Part shown: one piece after another, positions 9,236 through 16,737 of the stretch
Layout of the letters: every line of letters starts with the position of its first letter
Numbering within the stretch: position 1 is the first letter of the stretch
Origin: JALYOC01 sp036675345
Lineage (GTDB): Bacteria > Myxococcota > Myxococcia > Myxococcales > Myxococcaceae
Assembly: GCA_036675345.1 (NCBI GenBank)
Contig: JAKFFE010000046.1
Location: 1 to 64,000, forward strand
Reading direction: 5' to 3'
Length of the DNA: 64,000 nucleotides
Program-made: the position numbers and the translations under genes
Notes under the pieces: generated by a model
What the model was told of the DNA's origin: nothing
The model's database searches: none
Seen by the model: only the letters and a program-made list of their open reading frames with translations

Positions 9236-10327
9236 ATGAGCACCAGCTCCGATCTCACTGCCCGACGGGTGTTCGTGGTCCTGTTCGTCATCGCCCTCCT
9301 CCTGGTGGGGATGGTGGTGCTGCCGTTCGCCTCCGCCTTCTTCCTGGCCGCGGTGCTGGCCGGCGCGCTGTGGCCGCTGGAGCAGCGGCTGCGGCGACTG
9401 TTCCGGGGCCGGACCCACCTGTCCGCCAGCCTGATCGTGCTGGGGGTGCTGCTGCTGCTGGTGGTCCCCCTGGCCGGGCTGACCGCCTTCGTGGTCAAGG
9501 AGGCCAGCGACGGCTACCGCTACGTCTCCCAGACCCTGCGCAGCGAAGGCGCGGAGGGGCTGATCCAGGGGCTGCCGGACCCGCTGGAGCGGCAGGTGCG
9601 CAGGGTGATGGACCGCCTCAACGTGGGGACGGAGGAGGCGCTGCAGCAGCTCAACGAGGAGCTGGGCAGCACCGTCCAGGAGCAGGGCGGCAAGGCGGCC
9701 CAGGCGGTGACCGGAGCGGTGGCCGGGGCCGGCTCCTTCGCGGTGCAGACCATCTTCATGCTGATCGCCCTGTTCTTCCTGCTCACCGACGGCAAGGCGC
9801 TGGTGGACTGGGTGGAGGACGTCTCGCCGCTCAAGCCGGGGCAGGCGCGGGAGATCCTGATCGAGTTCCGGAAGGTCTCGGTGGCGGTGCTCTTCTCCAG
9901 CGCCGCCACCGCGGCGGTGCAGGCGGTGGCGGCGCTGGTGGGCTACCTGATCGCCCGGGTGCCCAACGCGCTGTTCTTCGCGGTGGTGACCTTCTTCGTG
10001 GCGCTGATCCCGGCGATCGGCGCGGCGGCGGTGTGCCTGGCCGCGGCCCTGCTGCTGTACGCCACCGGCCACCCCTGGGCCGCGCTGTTCCTGGCGATCT
10101 GGGGAGTGGTGGTGGTGGGGCTGTCCGACAACGTGGTGAAGCCGATGCTGGTCAAGCGCGGCCTCTCCATGCACGGGGCGATCGTGTTCTTCGCCCTGCT
10201 GGGAGGCCTGGCGGCGTTCGGCACCGTAGGCCTGCTGCTGGGCCCGATGTGCGTCGCCTTCTTCCTGGCGCTGATCCGGATCCACCGCCGCGACTACGGA
10301 GACGCGCCTCCCCCGGCCATCATGTAG
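9236..10327 (+). CDS. AI-2E transporter family (PF01594-type) permease
   Basis: 363 residues with about seven to eight hydrophobic segments and a soluble stretch between the N-terminal and C-terminal membrane bundles (about 75-165), the layout of the AI-2E/TqsA/PerM family. Conserved-looking features are 'PFASAFFLAAVLAGALWPL' near the start and the Pro/Gly-rich helices toward the C-terminus ('LIPAIGAAAV'). Members are proposed autoinducer-2 exporters or ion-coupled transporters; substrate cannot be read from sequence. A GTG 33 nt upstream is in frame but lies before the -10-like TAACCT, so the ATG at 9236 is preferred. Confidence 0.85.
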   Translation: MSTSSDLTARRVFVVLFVIALLLVGMVVLPFASAFFLAAVLAGALWPLEQRLRRLFRGRTHLSASLIVLGVLLLLVVPLAGLTAFVVKEASDGYRYVSQTLRSEGAEGLIQGLPDPLERQVRRVMDRLNVGTEEALQQLNEELGSTVQEQGGKAAQAVTGAVAGAGSFAVQTIFMLIALFFLLTDGKALVDWVEDVSPLKPGQAREILIEFRKVSVAVLFSSAATAAVQAVAALVGYLIARVPNALFFAVVTFFVALIPAIGAAAVCLAAALLLYATGHPWAALFLAIWGVVVVGLSDNVVKPMLVKRGLSMHGAIVFFALLGGLAAFGTVGLLLGPMCVAFFLALIRIHRRDYGDAPPPAIM

Positions 10328-10337
10328 AAGGCGGCCA

Positions 10338-11207
10338 ATGGCCCAGACCTACGCTTCGTTGACCGTGGACCTTCCCGAGGACGCCTCGGAGGAGTGCCAA
10401 TCGCTGCTCCATGACCTGGGCGCCACCGGCCTGGAGATCCGCGAAGCCGGCACCACCCTGATGCCGGGGACGCGCTCCCCCGCCGCGGGGGAGGCGATCG
10501 TGGTGGCCTACTTCGAGGACACGGCCACCGCCCAGGAGGCGGCCGAGGCGCTGGCCGCCGAGCTCCCCTCCGCCCGCACCCGGCTGGAGGAGGTGGAGAA
10601 CAAGGACTGGTCGGAGAGCTGGAAGGCGCTGATCAAGTCGGTGGAGGTGGGCCGGCTGTGGGTGGGTCCGCCCTGGATGGTGGAGGGGGCCCCGGCGGAC
10701 AAGGTCCGGATCGTGATCGAGCCGAAGATGGCGTTTGGCACCGGCGACCACGCCACCACCCAGCTGTGCCTGGCCGCCACCGACCGCTATCTCCTGGCCC
10801 ATCCGGGGGCCTCGGTGCTGGACGTGGGCACCGGCACCGGGGTGCTGGCGATCGCCGCCCGCAAGCTGGGCGCCCGCCAGGCAGTAGGCACCGACAACGA
10901 TCCGGTCTCGGTGGAGCTGTCCCGGGAGAATGCCGAGAGCAACGGCACCCCGGAGGTGGAGCTGTCCGGCGCCACCCTGGAGGAGCTGCCCCCGGGGAAG
11001 TTCGACCTGGTGCTGGCCAACATCCTGGCCAACACGCTGATCGAGCTGGCCCCGGCGATCACCGCCCGGGTGGGAGACCGGCTGGTGCTGGCGGGGGTGC
11101 TGGTGCCCCAGCACGCCGACGTGGAGGCGGCCTACGTGGCCCAGGGCCTCAAGCCGGCGGGCACCGAGATCATCGGGGAGTGGATCCGCATCGAGCTGTC
11201 CCGCTGA
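10338..11207 (+). CDS. prmA: ribosomal protein L11 methyltransferase
   Basis: 289 residues, normal for PrmA, which trimethylates ribosomal protein L11 with S-adenosylmethionine. A ferredoxin-like N-terminal L11-binding domain ('ASLTVDLPEDASEECQSLL') is followed by a class I methyltransferase domain. The glycine loop 'VLDVGTGTG' is at 160-168 and the catalytic-type 'NILAN' at 228-232. 'MAFGTGDHATTQLC' before the SAM loop is a PrmA hallmark. The start is 10 nt after the permease stop and the end is 4 nt before rsmE, so the two rRNA/ribosome modification genes are cotranscribed, a common arrangement. Confidence 0.95.
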   Translation: MAQTYASLTVDLPEDASEECQSLLHDLGATGLEIREAGTTLMPGTRSPAAGEAIVVAYFEDTATAQEAAEALAAELPSARTRLEEVENKDWSESWKALIKSVEVGRLWVGPPWMVEGAPADKVRIVIEPKMAFGTGDHATTQLCLAATDRYLLAHPGASVLDVGTGTGVLAIAARKLGARQAVGTDNDPVSVELSRENAESNGTPEVELSGATLEELPPGKFDLVLANILANTLIELAPAITARVGDRLVLAGVLVPQHADVEAAYVAQGLKPAGTEIIGEWIRIELSR

Positions 11208-11211
11208 GCCG

Positions 11212-11943
11212 ATGATCCGCCTCCTCCTCCCGGTCCCCTCCCCCGCCCCCGACAGCCTCCGGGTGGAGGGCGAGCGCTTCCACTACCTGACCCACGTGCT
11301 CCGGCTGGAACCGGGGGCGGGGCTGGAGGTGTTCGACGGGCGGGGCACCCGCTACCAGGCGGTGGTGGTCCGGCGGGAGGAGGCCTTCGCCGAGCTGACC
11401 TTGTCCAACCCGCAGACCGGGATCGGCGGAGCGCCGCTGACGCTGCTGCAGGGGCTGCCCAAGGGGGACAAGCTGGAGTGGATCCTCCAGAAGGGCACCG
11501 AGCTGGGCATCACCCGCTTCCTCCCGGTGGCCACGGTGCGGGCGGTGGTGAAGCTGGACGCGGCGCGCGGAGAGTCCAAGCGCACCCGCTGGCAGAAGAT
11601 CGTGGAGGAGGCCGCCCGCCAGTGCGGACGGTCGGATGTCCCGGAGGTCGGCTTGCCTCAGGATCTGCTGCAGGCGGTGCGGGCCTTGCCACCCCAGACC
11701 ACGGTGCTGGTGCTGGATGAGGAGGAGCGATCCCGCTCCCTCTCCCAGGCGGTGGGAGAGGCCGGCGAGCGCGGGCTGGCGTTGGTGGTGGGACCGGAGG
11801 GCGGGCTTGATCGCGCGGAGGTGACGGCGCTGATCGCCGCCGGCGCGGTGCCGGTCACCCTGGGGGCGCGGGTGCTGCGGACCGAGACGGCGTCCCTTGC
11901 GGCGGCGGCGGTGATCCTCCACCTGCGCGGTGAGCTGGGCTGA
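11212..11943 (+). CDS. rsmE: 16S rRNA (uracil1498-N3)-methyltransferase
   Basis: 243 residues, typical for RsmE, which makes m3U1498 in the 30S decoding region. An N-terminal PUA-like RNA-binding part ('VEGERFHYLTHVLRLEPGA' region) precedes a trefoil-knotted SPOUT methyltransferase domain. Knot motifs are G194-P-E-G-G198 and the 'LGARVLRTETA' segment starting at L217. 'KGDKLEWILQKGTELG' in the middle is also diagnostic. The ATG follows the prmA stop by 4 nt. Confidence 0.95.
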   Translation: MIRLLLPVPSPAPDSLRVEGERFHYLTHVLRLEPGAGLEVFDGRGTRYQAVVVRREEAFAELTLSNPQTGIGGAPLTLLQGLPKGDKLEWILQKGTELGITRFLPVATVRAVVKLDAARGESKRTRWQKIVEEAARQCGRSDVPEVGLPQDLLQAVRALPPQTTVLVLDEEERSRSLSQAVGEAGERGLALVVGPEGGLDRAEVTALIAAGAVPVTLGARVLRTETASLAAAAVILHLRGELG

Positions 11944-12023
11944 TCCAGCGCGCCGGCGCTGTGCATTGCCTCGCGGGACAGAGCAAGCAGGAGACCGAGC
12001 CCCTGGTGTGAGCGTCTCCTGAT

Positions 12024-12048
12024 CGGGGAACACGCCAAGCATTCCCGG
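12024..12048. promoter_or_regulatory. inverted repeat upstream of GlsB-like gene
   Basis: An imperfect inverted repeat (GGGGAA ... TTCCCG arms, 11-nt spacer) sits about 70 nt upstream of the start. The left arm contains GGAAC, the usual ECF sigma factor -35 core. It may be an operator or part of a stress promoter. Confidence 0.3.
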
Positions 12049-12077
12049 ACATCGAGCACCTACTTTCCTCCGTCACC

Positions 12078-12094
12078 GGGACCGAGCGGGTCCC
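12078..12094 (+). promoter_or_regulatory. 5' UTR hairpin just before the ribosome site
   Basis: GGGACC at 12078-12083 pairs perfectly with GGTCCC at 12089-12094 across a 5-nt loop. AGGAG follows at 12103-12107 and ATG at 12116. It could tune translation; no known RNA family is recognised. Confidence 0.35.
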
Positions 12095-12115
12095 CTTCAA
12101 ACAGGAGCAAGGCAA

Positions 12116-12385
12116 ATGGGAATCATCGCGTTCATCGTCATCGGTCTACTCGCGGGTCTGATTGCGCGTGCACTTCTTCCCGGGAACCAGTCGATGGGTC
12201 TGTTGGCCACGACCCTCCTGGGCATCGTCGGCTCCTTCGTGGGCGGGCTGATCGGTTCTCTCTTCCGTCGCGATGGGCGGCTGTTCGACCTCACCCCCAG
12301 CGGCCTCTTGATGTCCGTCTTGGGAGCAGTGGTCGTGCTGCTTCTGGTCGGATTCGCCGGCAAGCGTCGGCGTGTCACCGCCTAG
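12116..12385 (+). CDS. GlsB/YeaQ/YmgE family small membrane protein
   Basis: An 89-residue protein with three hydrophobic segments and the family pattern 'GLLAGLIARALLPG' followed by a glycine-rich second helix ('LLGIVGSFVGGLIG') and a basic C-terminus. Members, formerly called transglycosylase-associated proteins, sit in the inner membrane and are often induced by general stress; their biochemical role is not settled. A good AGGAG lies 8 nt upstream of the ATG. The 172-bp leader carries an inverted repeat and a hairpin, so regulated expression is likely. A strong intrinsic terminator follows. Confidence 0.9.
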   Translation: MGIIAFIVIGLLAGLIARALLPGNQSMGLLATTLLGIVGSFVGGLIGSLFRRDGRLFDLTPSGLLMSVLGAVVVLLLVGFAGKRRRVTA

Positions 12386-12407
12386 TTGCGACCGGTCTTG
12401 CTTCACG

Positions 12408-12443
12408 GGCCTCCGGCGATGAGCCGGGGGCCTTTTTCTTTTT
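12408..12443 (+). terminator. strong intrinsic terminator
   Basis: A 10-bp stem (12408-12417 with 12423-12432, one G-T pair), a 5-nt GATGA loop and an uninterrupted T-rich tail (five T, C, five T). It ends the GlsB-like transcript. It is the best intrinsic terminator in the window. Confidence 0.9.
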
Positions 12444-12508
12444 CAACCAACCGCCACCGACCGTTTCTTGATCCCCCGGGCCGTTGGTCGTTTCATCAAG
12501 CGGAAGGG

Positions 12509-13990
12509 ATGGAGGTGGATGTGACCAAATGTCTGAAATGTGGGTCTGAGCTTCCTGCGATCGGCGAATGCGGTGTCTGCCACGGCCAGGGTCTTCCCGC
12601 GACCGCGGTCCCCCGACTTCTCGATCAGGACCTGAATCTGGATCGCCGGGCGCCTCGGCCCGAAGAGCTACCGACCCCGCCCCGCGCCCCGGCCGCTGTG
12701 GAGCCGCGTCCCCCCGCTCCGCCCGCCGGTCCCGCAAGTCCTCCACGCCCTCCGGCTCCGGTGGCTGCCGTCCCTCCGCGTCCTCCGGCTCCGGTCGCCG
12801 CCCCTCTTCCCCCGCGTCCCCAGGCTCCGGTCGCCGCCGCCAATCCTCCGCGTCCCCCGGCTCCGCCTGCCGCCGGTCTTCCCCCGCGTCCCCCGGCTCC
12901 GGCCTCCGCCGCTCTTCCCCCGCGTCCCCCGGCTCCGGTCGCCGCCGCCCTTCCCCCGGCGCCGGTCGCTGCCGCTACTCCCCCGCGCCCTCCGGCCCCG
13001 GCCGCCGCCGCTCTTCCCCCGCGTCCCCAGGCTCCGGTCGCCTCCGCCGCTGTTCCCCCGCGTCCTCTGGATCCCGCCGCCGCCGCCCTTCCCCAGCGTC
13101 CCTCGGCTCCGGTCGCCGCCGCTCTTCCCCCGCGTCCCCTGGATCCCGCCGCCGCCGCCCTTCCCCCGCGTCCCCCGGCTCCGGCCGCCGCCGCACTTCC
13201 CCCACGTCCCCCGGCTCCGGTCGCCGCCGCCGCTCTTCCGCCTCGGCCCTCAGCGCCGGTCGCAGCGGCCGCGGTCGCAACTCCCTCCAGCGTTGCTCCG
13301 GCGACGCCCGCCCCGGCTCCGGTGGACTTCACCTCTCCGCTGCTGGCAGATATCCCCTCCCCCGAGTCCGACTTCGCCGCTCCCGGCCCGACCGGGAGTC
13401 TCCACTCCGACGCACAGCTCGAACACGCTCCTGACATGACCCCTCCTCCGCCTCCCGCATCGCGACCCGCCACCCCGTCCGCCACTCCCCCCCGGATGAG
13501 CGCGGCCTCGCAGGCTGGAGTGGAGGAGCACCACGCACGGCCCGCCTCCCTATGGCGGCGAGCGTTGGCCTTCACCGTGGACGCGGCGCTGATCCTGGGA
13601 ATCCTGGCCGCCTATCTCGCGGTGGCCGCCGCGATCGTCGGGCCCACTCCTACCCACCTCACCGGGCTCGATGCCTGGATGGCGCGCGCCCACGCCATGG
13701 AGCACGTGTTGATTCCCGGGCTGGTGCTGGCCCTGGTGCTGTCCCTGGTCTATTCGGCGGTGGCCGGGTTCCTGTGGGACGGCCGCACCCTGGGACGACG
13801 GCTGCTGGGGATCCGGCTGGTGGATCGCAGCGGCCTGGCTCCGGCGCCGGCGCGGGCCATCTTGCGCGCGTTGCTCTCGGCCTTCTCCTTCGCCCTCTTC
13901 CTGGGCGGCTTCTGGCTGGCCCTGTTTGACCGCCGCGGCCAGACCCTCCACGACAAGCTGACCTCGACCTTCGTGGTCCGACCGGTGTGA
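12509..13990 (+). CDS. zinc-ribbon, proline-repeat, RDD-domain membrane protein
   Basis: 493 residues from ATG at 12509. A GTG at 12521 preceded by GGAGGTGG at a 5-nt gap may be the real start, which would shorten it by four residues. The N-terminus has paired cysteines ('CLKCGSELP' then 'CGVCHG'), a zinc-ribbon-like knuckle. Residues of about 75-260 are a long degenerate proline/alanine repeat (P-P-R-P-P-A-P-V-A-A units). The C-terminal 135 residues form an RDD domain with three membrane helices and the Arg/Asp signature ('RRALAFTVDAAL'; 'GRTLGRRLLGIRLVDRSG'). RDD proteins are inner-membrane proteins of largely unknown transport-like role. The repeat would make a long cytoplasmic arm. Confidence 0.82.
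   Translation: MEVDVTKCLKCGSELPAIGECGVCHGQGLPATAVPRLLDQDLNLDRRAPRPEELPTPPRAPAAVEPRPPAPPAGPASPPRPPAPVAAVPPRPPAPVAAPLPPRPQAPVAAANPPRPPAPPAAGLPPRPPAPASAALPPRPPAPVAAALPPAPVAAATPPRPPAPAAAALPPRPQAPVASAAVPPRPLDPAAAALPQRPSAPVAAALPPRPLDPAAAALPPRPPAPAAAALPPRPPAPVAAAALPPRPSAPVAAAAVATPSSVAPATPAPAPVDFTSPLLADIPSPESDFAAPGPTGSLHSDAQLEHAPDMTPPPPPASRPATPSATPPRMSAASQAGVEEHHARPASLWRRALAFTVDAALILGILAAYLAVAAAIVGPTPTHLTGLDAWMARAHAMEHVLIPGLVLALVLSLVYSAVAGFLWDGRTLGRRLLGIRLVDRSGLAPAPARAILRALLSAFSFALFLGGFWLALFDRRGQTLHDKLTSTFVVRPV
12735..13275 (+). repeat. degenerate coding repeats, proline-rich
   Basis: About fourteen imperfect units of mostly 36-39 bp encode Pro-Pro-Arg-Pro-Pro-Ala-Pro-Val/Ala-Ala blocks inside the RDD protein. 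The units are nearly identical at the DNA level, so this stretch should be prone to slippage and length variation. Confidence 0.85.
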
Positions 13991-13994
13991 TTTC

Positions 13995-14016
13995 GGCGCG
14001 CCCTTTCGCGCGCGCC
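13995..14016. other. GC hairpin between RDD gene and MshEN gene
   Basis: A perfect 7-bp stem (GGCGCGC at 13995-14001 with GCGCGCC at 14010-14016) with an 8-nt loop. There is no T tract, so it is a weak terminator candidate or a boundary structure directly before the next promoter. Confidence 0.35.
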
Positions 14017-14019
14017 GCA

Positions 14020-14025
14020 TACACT
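14020..14025 (+). promoter_or_regulatory. candidate near-leaderless -10 box
   Basis: TACACT lies 12 nt upstream of the ATG at 14038, leaving a leader of about 5 nt and no ribosome site. Confidence 0.4.
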
Positions 14026-14037
14026 CCGCCCGCTCCA

Positions 14038-16713
14038 ATGCCCGCCCGTCTCGCCCAGGTGCTTGTCAGCCGCGGCCTGCTCACCCCCGAGCGGGCGGAC
14101 GAGGCCTTGCGCCAACTGGCCGTGGCCGGAGGAGCGCTGGACACCACCTTGCTGGAGCACGGCTGGGTCCCCGAGGTGCCGCTGCTGCAGGCACTGGGTG
14201 AGGCCTCCGGCTTCCGCGCGGTGAACCTGGCGGACTTCGAACCGAACCCGGAAGTCGCCACGCTGATCCCCCCGAAGATCGCCGACCGCCTCTGCGTGGC
14301 GCCGCTCTCGGTGGAAGGCCCGGTGCTGCACATCGTCTGCGGGTACCCGGTCCGCAAGGTGGAGCTGGACGAGGTGGCGTTCCTGCTGGGCAAGCAGCTG
14401 GAGCTGTGGGTGGGGCTGGAAGTCCGGATCCGTGACTGGATCTCGACCATCTACAAGCAGCCGCTGGCCGCCCGCTTCACCGCGCTGCTGGCCCAGGGCG
14501 AACCGGTCCCCGCCGCCGAGCCCGAGGCCCCGCTCGCCGCGCCCCTGCCGCCTCCCCCGCCCACGCCGTCCGCGGCCGAGGTCCCGCCCAGGCCGCCGGC
14601 GAACGTGCCGGTGGAGGAGACCACCCTGGAGGACTCGCTCTCCCTGGAGATGGTGGAGCGGCTGGCCCGCACCGTCGCCGAGGAGCCGATCCCCCTCGAG
14701 GTCCGCAAGAAGGACCGCTCGGCGCCCACCCGCTCGCCCGAGCCGGTTGCGCCTGAGCCGGTTGCGCCTGAGCCGGTTCGACGCGCTCCCGAGCCCGTCC
14801 GCGCCCCCGAGCCCGCTCGCGCTCCCGAGGTGGTTCGGGCTCCCGAGCCCGCTCGCGCCCCCGCCGCGGCCCGGCCACCGGAGCCGCCCCCGCCCGTCGC
14901 GGTCCGGCCTCCCGAGCCTCCCCGGACTCCCGAGCCGCCGCCGCGGATCCCGGCCGTGCACGGCAAGACGCCGACCCAGCCGGAGCTCCGCGTCCCGACC
15001 GCGCCCGTCCGGCCGCCGCCCGTCGCCACCCCGGCTCCGGTCAGCGCGCCACCGCAGCGGTCCTCCTCCCTCTCCCCGCCGCTTCCCGCTCCGGCGATCG
15101 TCCCTCGCCCCAGCGCGCCGGCGCTGAGCGCCGCGCTCCAGCCGACCCCGGACGTGGTCCCGGACTGGTCGATCGCCGATGCCCGCGCCGCGCTCAAGGT
15201 GGCGGCGGCCAGCGGCGATCGCGATCAGGTGATCGACGTCGCCTTGACCTACGCCCGGCGGACCTTCGAGTTCGCCGCCGCCTTCGCGGTGCTCCGCGGC
15301 TCGGCGGTGGGCTGGGATGCCCGGGGCCAGAACGCGACCAAGGAGATGATCGCCCAGGTCTCCATTCCGCTGGATGCCACCTCGGTGTTCCGCACCGTGG
15401 CCCTCTCCCGGGGAAGCTTCACCGGTCCGCTCCCGCCGGACACCCTGAACCTGCACTACCTCTCCGCCTTTGGCCGTCAGCCGCGCGCGTTGTTCCTGTT
15501 CCCGGTGGAGGTGAAGGCCCGGCTGGTGGCGCTGGTGTACGGCGACTCCGGCACCCGGCCCTTCAGCCAGCGCCGCCTCTCCGACTTCCTGATCTTCTGC
15601 CAGGAGCTGCCGGCCGCCTTCCAGGAGCTGATCCTGCTGCGCAAGCAGCGGGTGGCCACCGTCTCCGAAGAGGTGGAGCTGACCGTGGAGACCCCGGCGA
15701 CCCCGCCTGCGGCCCCCTCCGCTCCCGCCGGCCTGGGACCGGCTCCCTCCGCTGCGGGCTTGGGGTGGGGCCCGCTGGCGTCCAGCACCGGTGGTCGCAC
15801 CGGGCGCGCCGCCTCCATGCCCGCGCTGACTGTGATGGAGGCCGAGCGGCCGCCCCCGGACTTCACTCCCATCCTCCGCCGGCTCACCGGCCCCGATCCC
15901 ACCGAGCGGGCGCGCGCGATGGCGGAGCTGGCCCGGGCCCCCGAGGCGTCCTCCCGGGTGCTGGCCACCCGCTTCCCCGGTCCTACCGCCTGGTCGCGGC
16001 TGCCGGTGATGGAGCTGCCGGAGGCGGACGAGCTGGGACCGATCCCCGGGGCCCTGGCCCGCCTTGGCCGCCCCGCGGCCACCGCGCTGGCCCCGCTGCT
16101 GGACAGCGACGACTCCGACACCCGCTACCTGGCGCTGCTCACCGCCGGGAACCTCCCCTACGCGGAGCTGGTGGACGGGGTGCTGCGAGGACTCTTCGAT
16201 CTGGAGCCGGACATCTCCTCCGCCGCCCGCGCCGCCGCCACCGCGCTGCGCAAACTGCCCCGCTTCGACGCGGCGATGAAGGACCTGCGCCAGGAGCTGA
16301 CCGCGCGTGACTCGCTCCGCCGCGGCCTGGCCGCCCGGGCGCTGGGGGTGCTGCATGATCGCGAGGCGATCGACGGGCTGGTGGGGCTGACCGGCTCCGA
16401 GGACCAGCTGACCGCGCAGGCCGCCGCGGAGGCGCTGCGGGAGATCACCAAGCAGAGCCACGGGACCAATCCCCGCGAGTGGCTGATGTGGTGGGCGGAG
16501 AACCGCGGTCGCCGCCGGATCGAATGGCTGGTCTCGGCGCTGCGCCACCGCGAGCTGGACATCCGCACCTCCGCCATCGAGGAGCTGACCCGCACCCTCA
16601 ACGACAGCCTGGGCTACGCGCCGGATGGTGCCACCGCCGAGCGCGAGGAGGCCACCCAGCGCTGGGAGGCGCTGCTGGCGCAGGGCGGCCGGTGGCAGAA
16701 GCTCGAGATCTAG
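14038..16713 (+). CDS. MshEN (GspE N-terminal)-GAF-like-HEAT protein
   Basis: 891 residues. The N-terminus (4-26 and about 33-56) carries two tandem copies resembling the MshEN c-di-GMP-binding motif (R-L-x-x-x-L-V-x-x-G-L-L then A-L-x-Q), the domain usually fused to type II secretion or type IV pilus ATPases. Here there is no ATPase. A Pro/Glu/Ala-rich linker (about 150-360) leads to a GAF-like domain (about 375-540; 'LVALVYGDSGTRPFSQRR') and then HEAT-like repeats (about 600-800). It is probably a cytoplasmic ligand-responsive scaffold. It ends 24 nt before a histidine kinase gene, so it may feed that two-component pair. c-di-GMP binding is inference: the motif has Ala where Gly is usual after R-L. 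Confidence 0.75.
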   Translation: MPARLAQVLVSRGLLTPERADEALRQLAVAGGALDTTLLEHGWVPEVPLLQALGEASGFRAVNLADFEPNPEVATLIPPKIADRLCVAPLSVEGPVLHIVCGYPVRKVELDEVAFLLGKQLELWVGLEVRIRDWISTIYKQPLAARFTALLAQGEPVPAAEPEAPLAAPLPPPPPTPSAAEVPPRPPANVPVEETTLEDSLSLEMVERLARTVAEEPIPLEVRKKDRSAPTRSPEPVAPEPVAPEPVRRAPEPVRAPEPARAPEVVRAPEPARAPAAARPPEPPPPVAVRPPEPPRTPEPPPRIPAVHGKTPTQPELRVPTAPVRPPPVATPAPVSAPPQRSSSLSPPLPAPAIVPRPSAPALSAALQPTPDVVPDWSIADARAALKVAAASGDRDQVIDVALTYARRTFEFAAAFAVLRGSAVGWDARGQNATKEMIAQVSIPLDATSVFRTVALSRGSFTGPLPPDTLNLHYLSAFGRQPRALFLFPVEVKARLVALVYGDSGTRPFSQRRLSDFLIFCQELPAAFQELILLRKQRVATVSEEVELTVETPATPPAAPSAPAGLGPAPSAAGLGWGPLASSTGGRTGRAASMPALTVMEAERPPPDFTPILRRLTGPDPTERARAMAELARAPEASSRVLATRFPGPTAWSRLPVMELPEADELGPIPGALARLGRPAATALAPLLDSDDSDTRYLALLTAGNLPYAELVDGVLRGLFDLEPDISSAARAAATALRKLPRFDAAMKDLRQELTARDSLRRGLAARALGVLHDREAIDGLVGLTGSEDQLTAQAAAEALREITKQSHGTNPREWLMWWAENRGRRRIEWLVSALRHRELDIRTSAIEELTRTLNDSLGYAPDGATAEREEATQRWEALLAQGGRWQKLEI

Positions 16714-16737
16714 CCGTCGGCGGGGACCGGACCTGAC

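Noticed and set aside
6494..10285. A minus-strand open frame of more than 1200 codons
   Set aside because: It is antisense to the M16 peptidase and the permease, with shadow-type composition (His/Gln/Arg/Gly) and no recognisable domain.
12735..13275. Regularly spaced repeats that could suggest a CRISPR array
   Set aside because: The repeats are in frame inside a protein-coding gene, have no unique spacers and encode a proline-rich arm.
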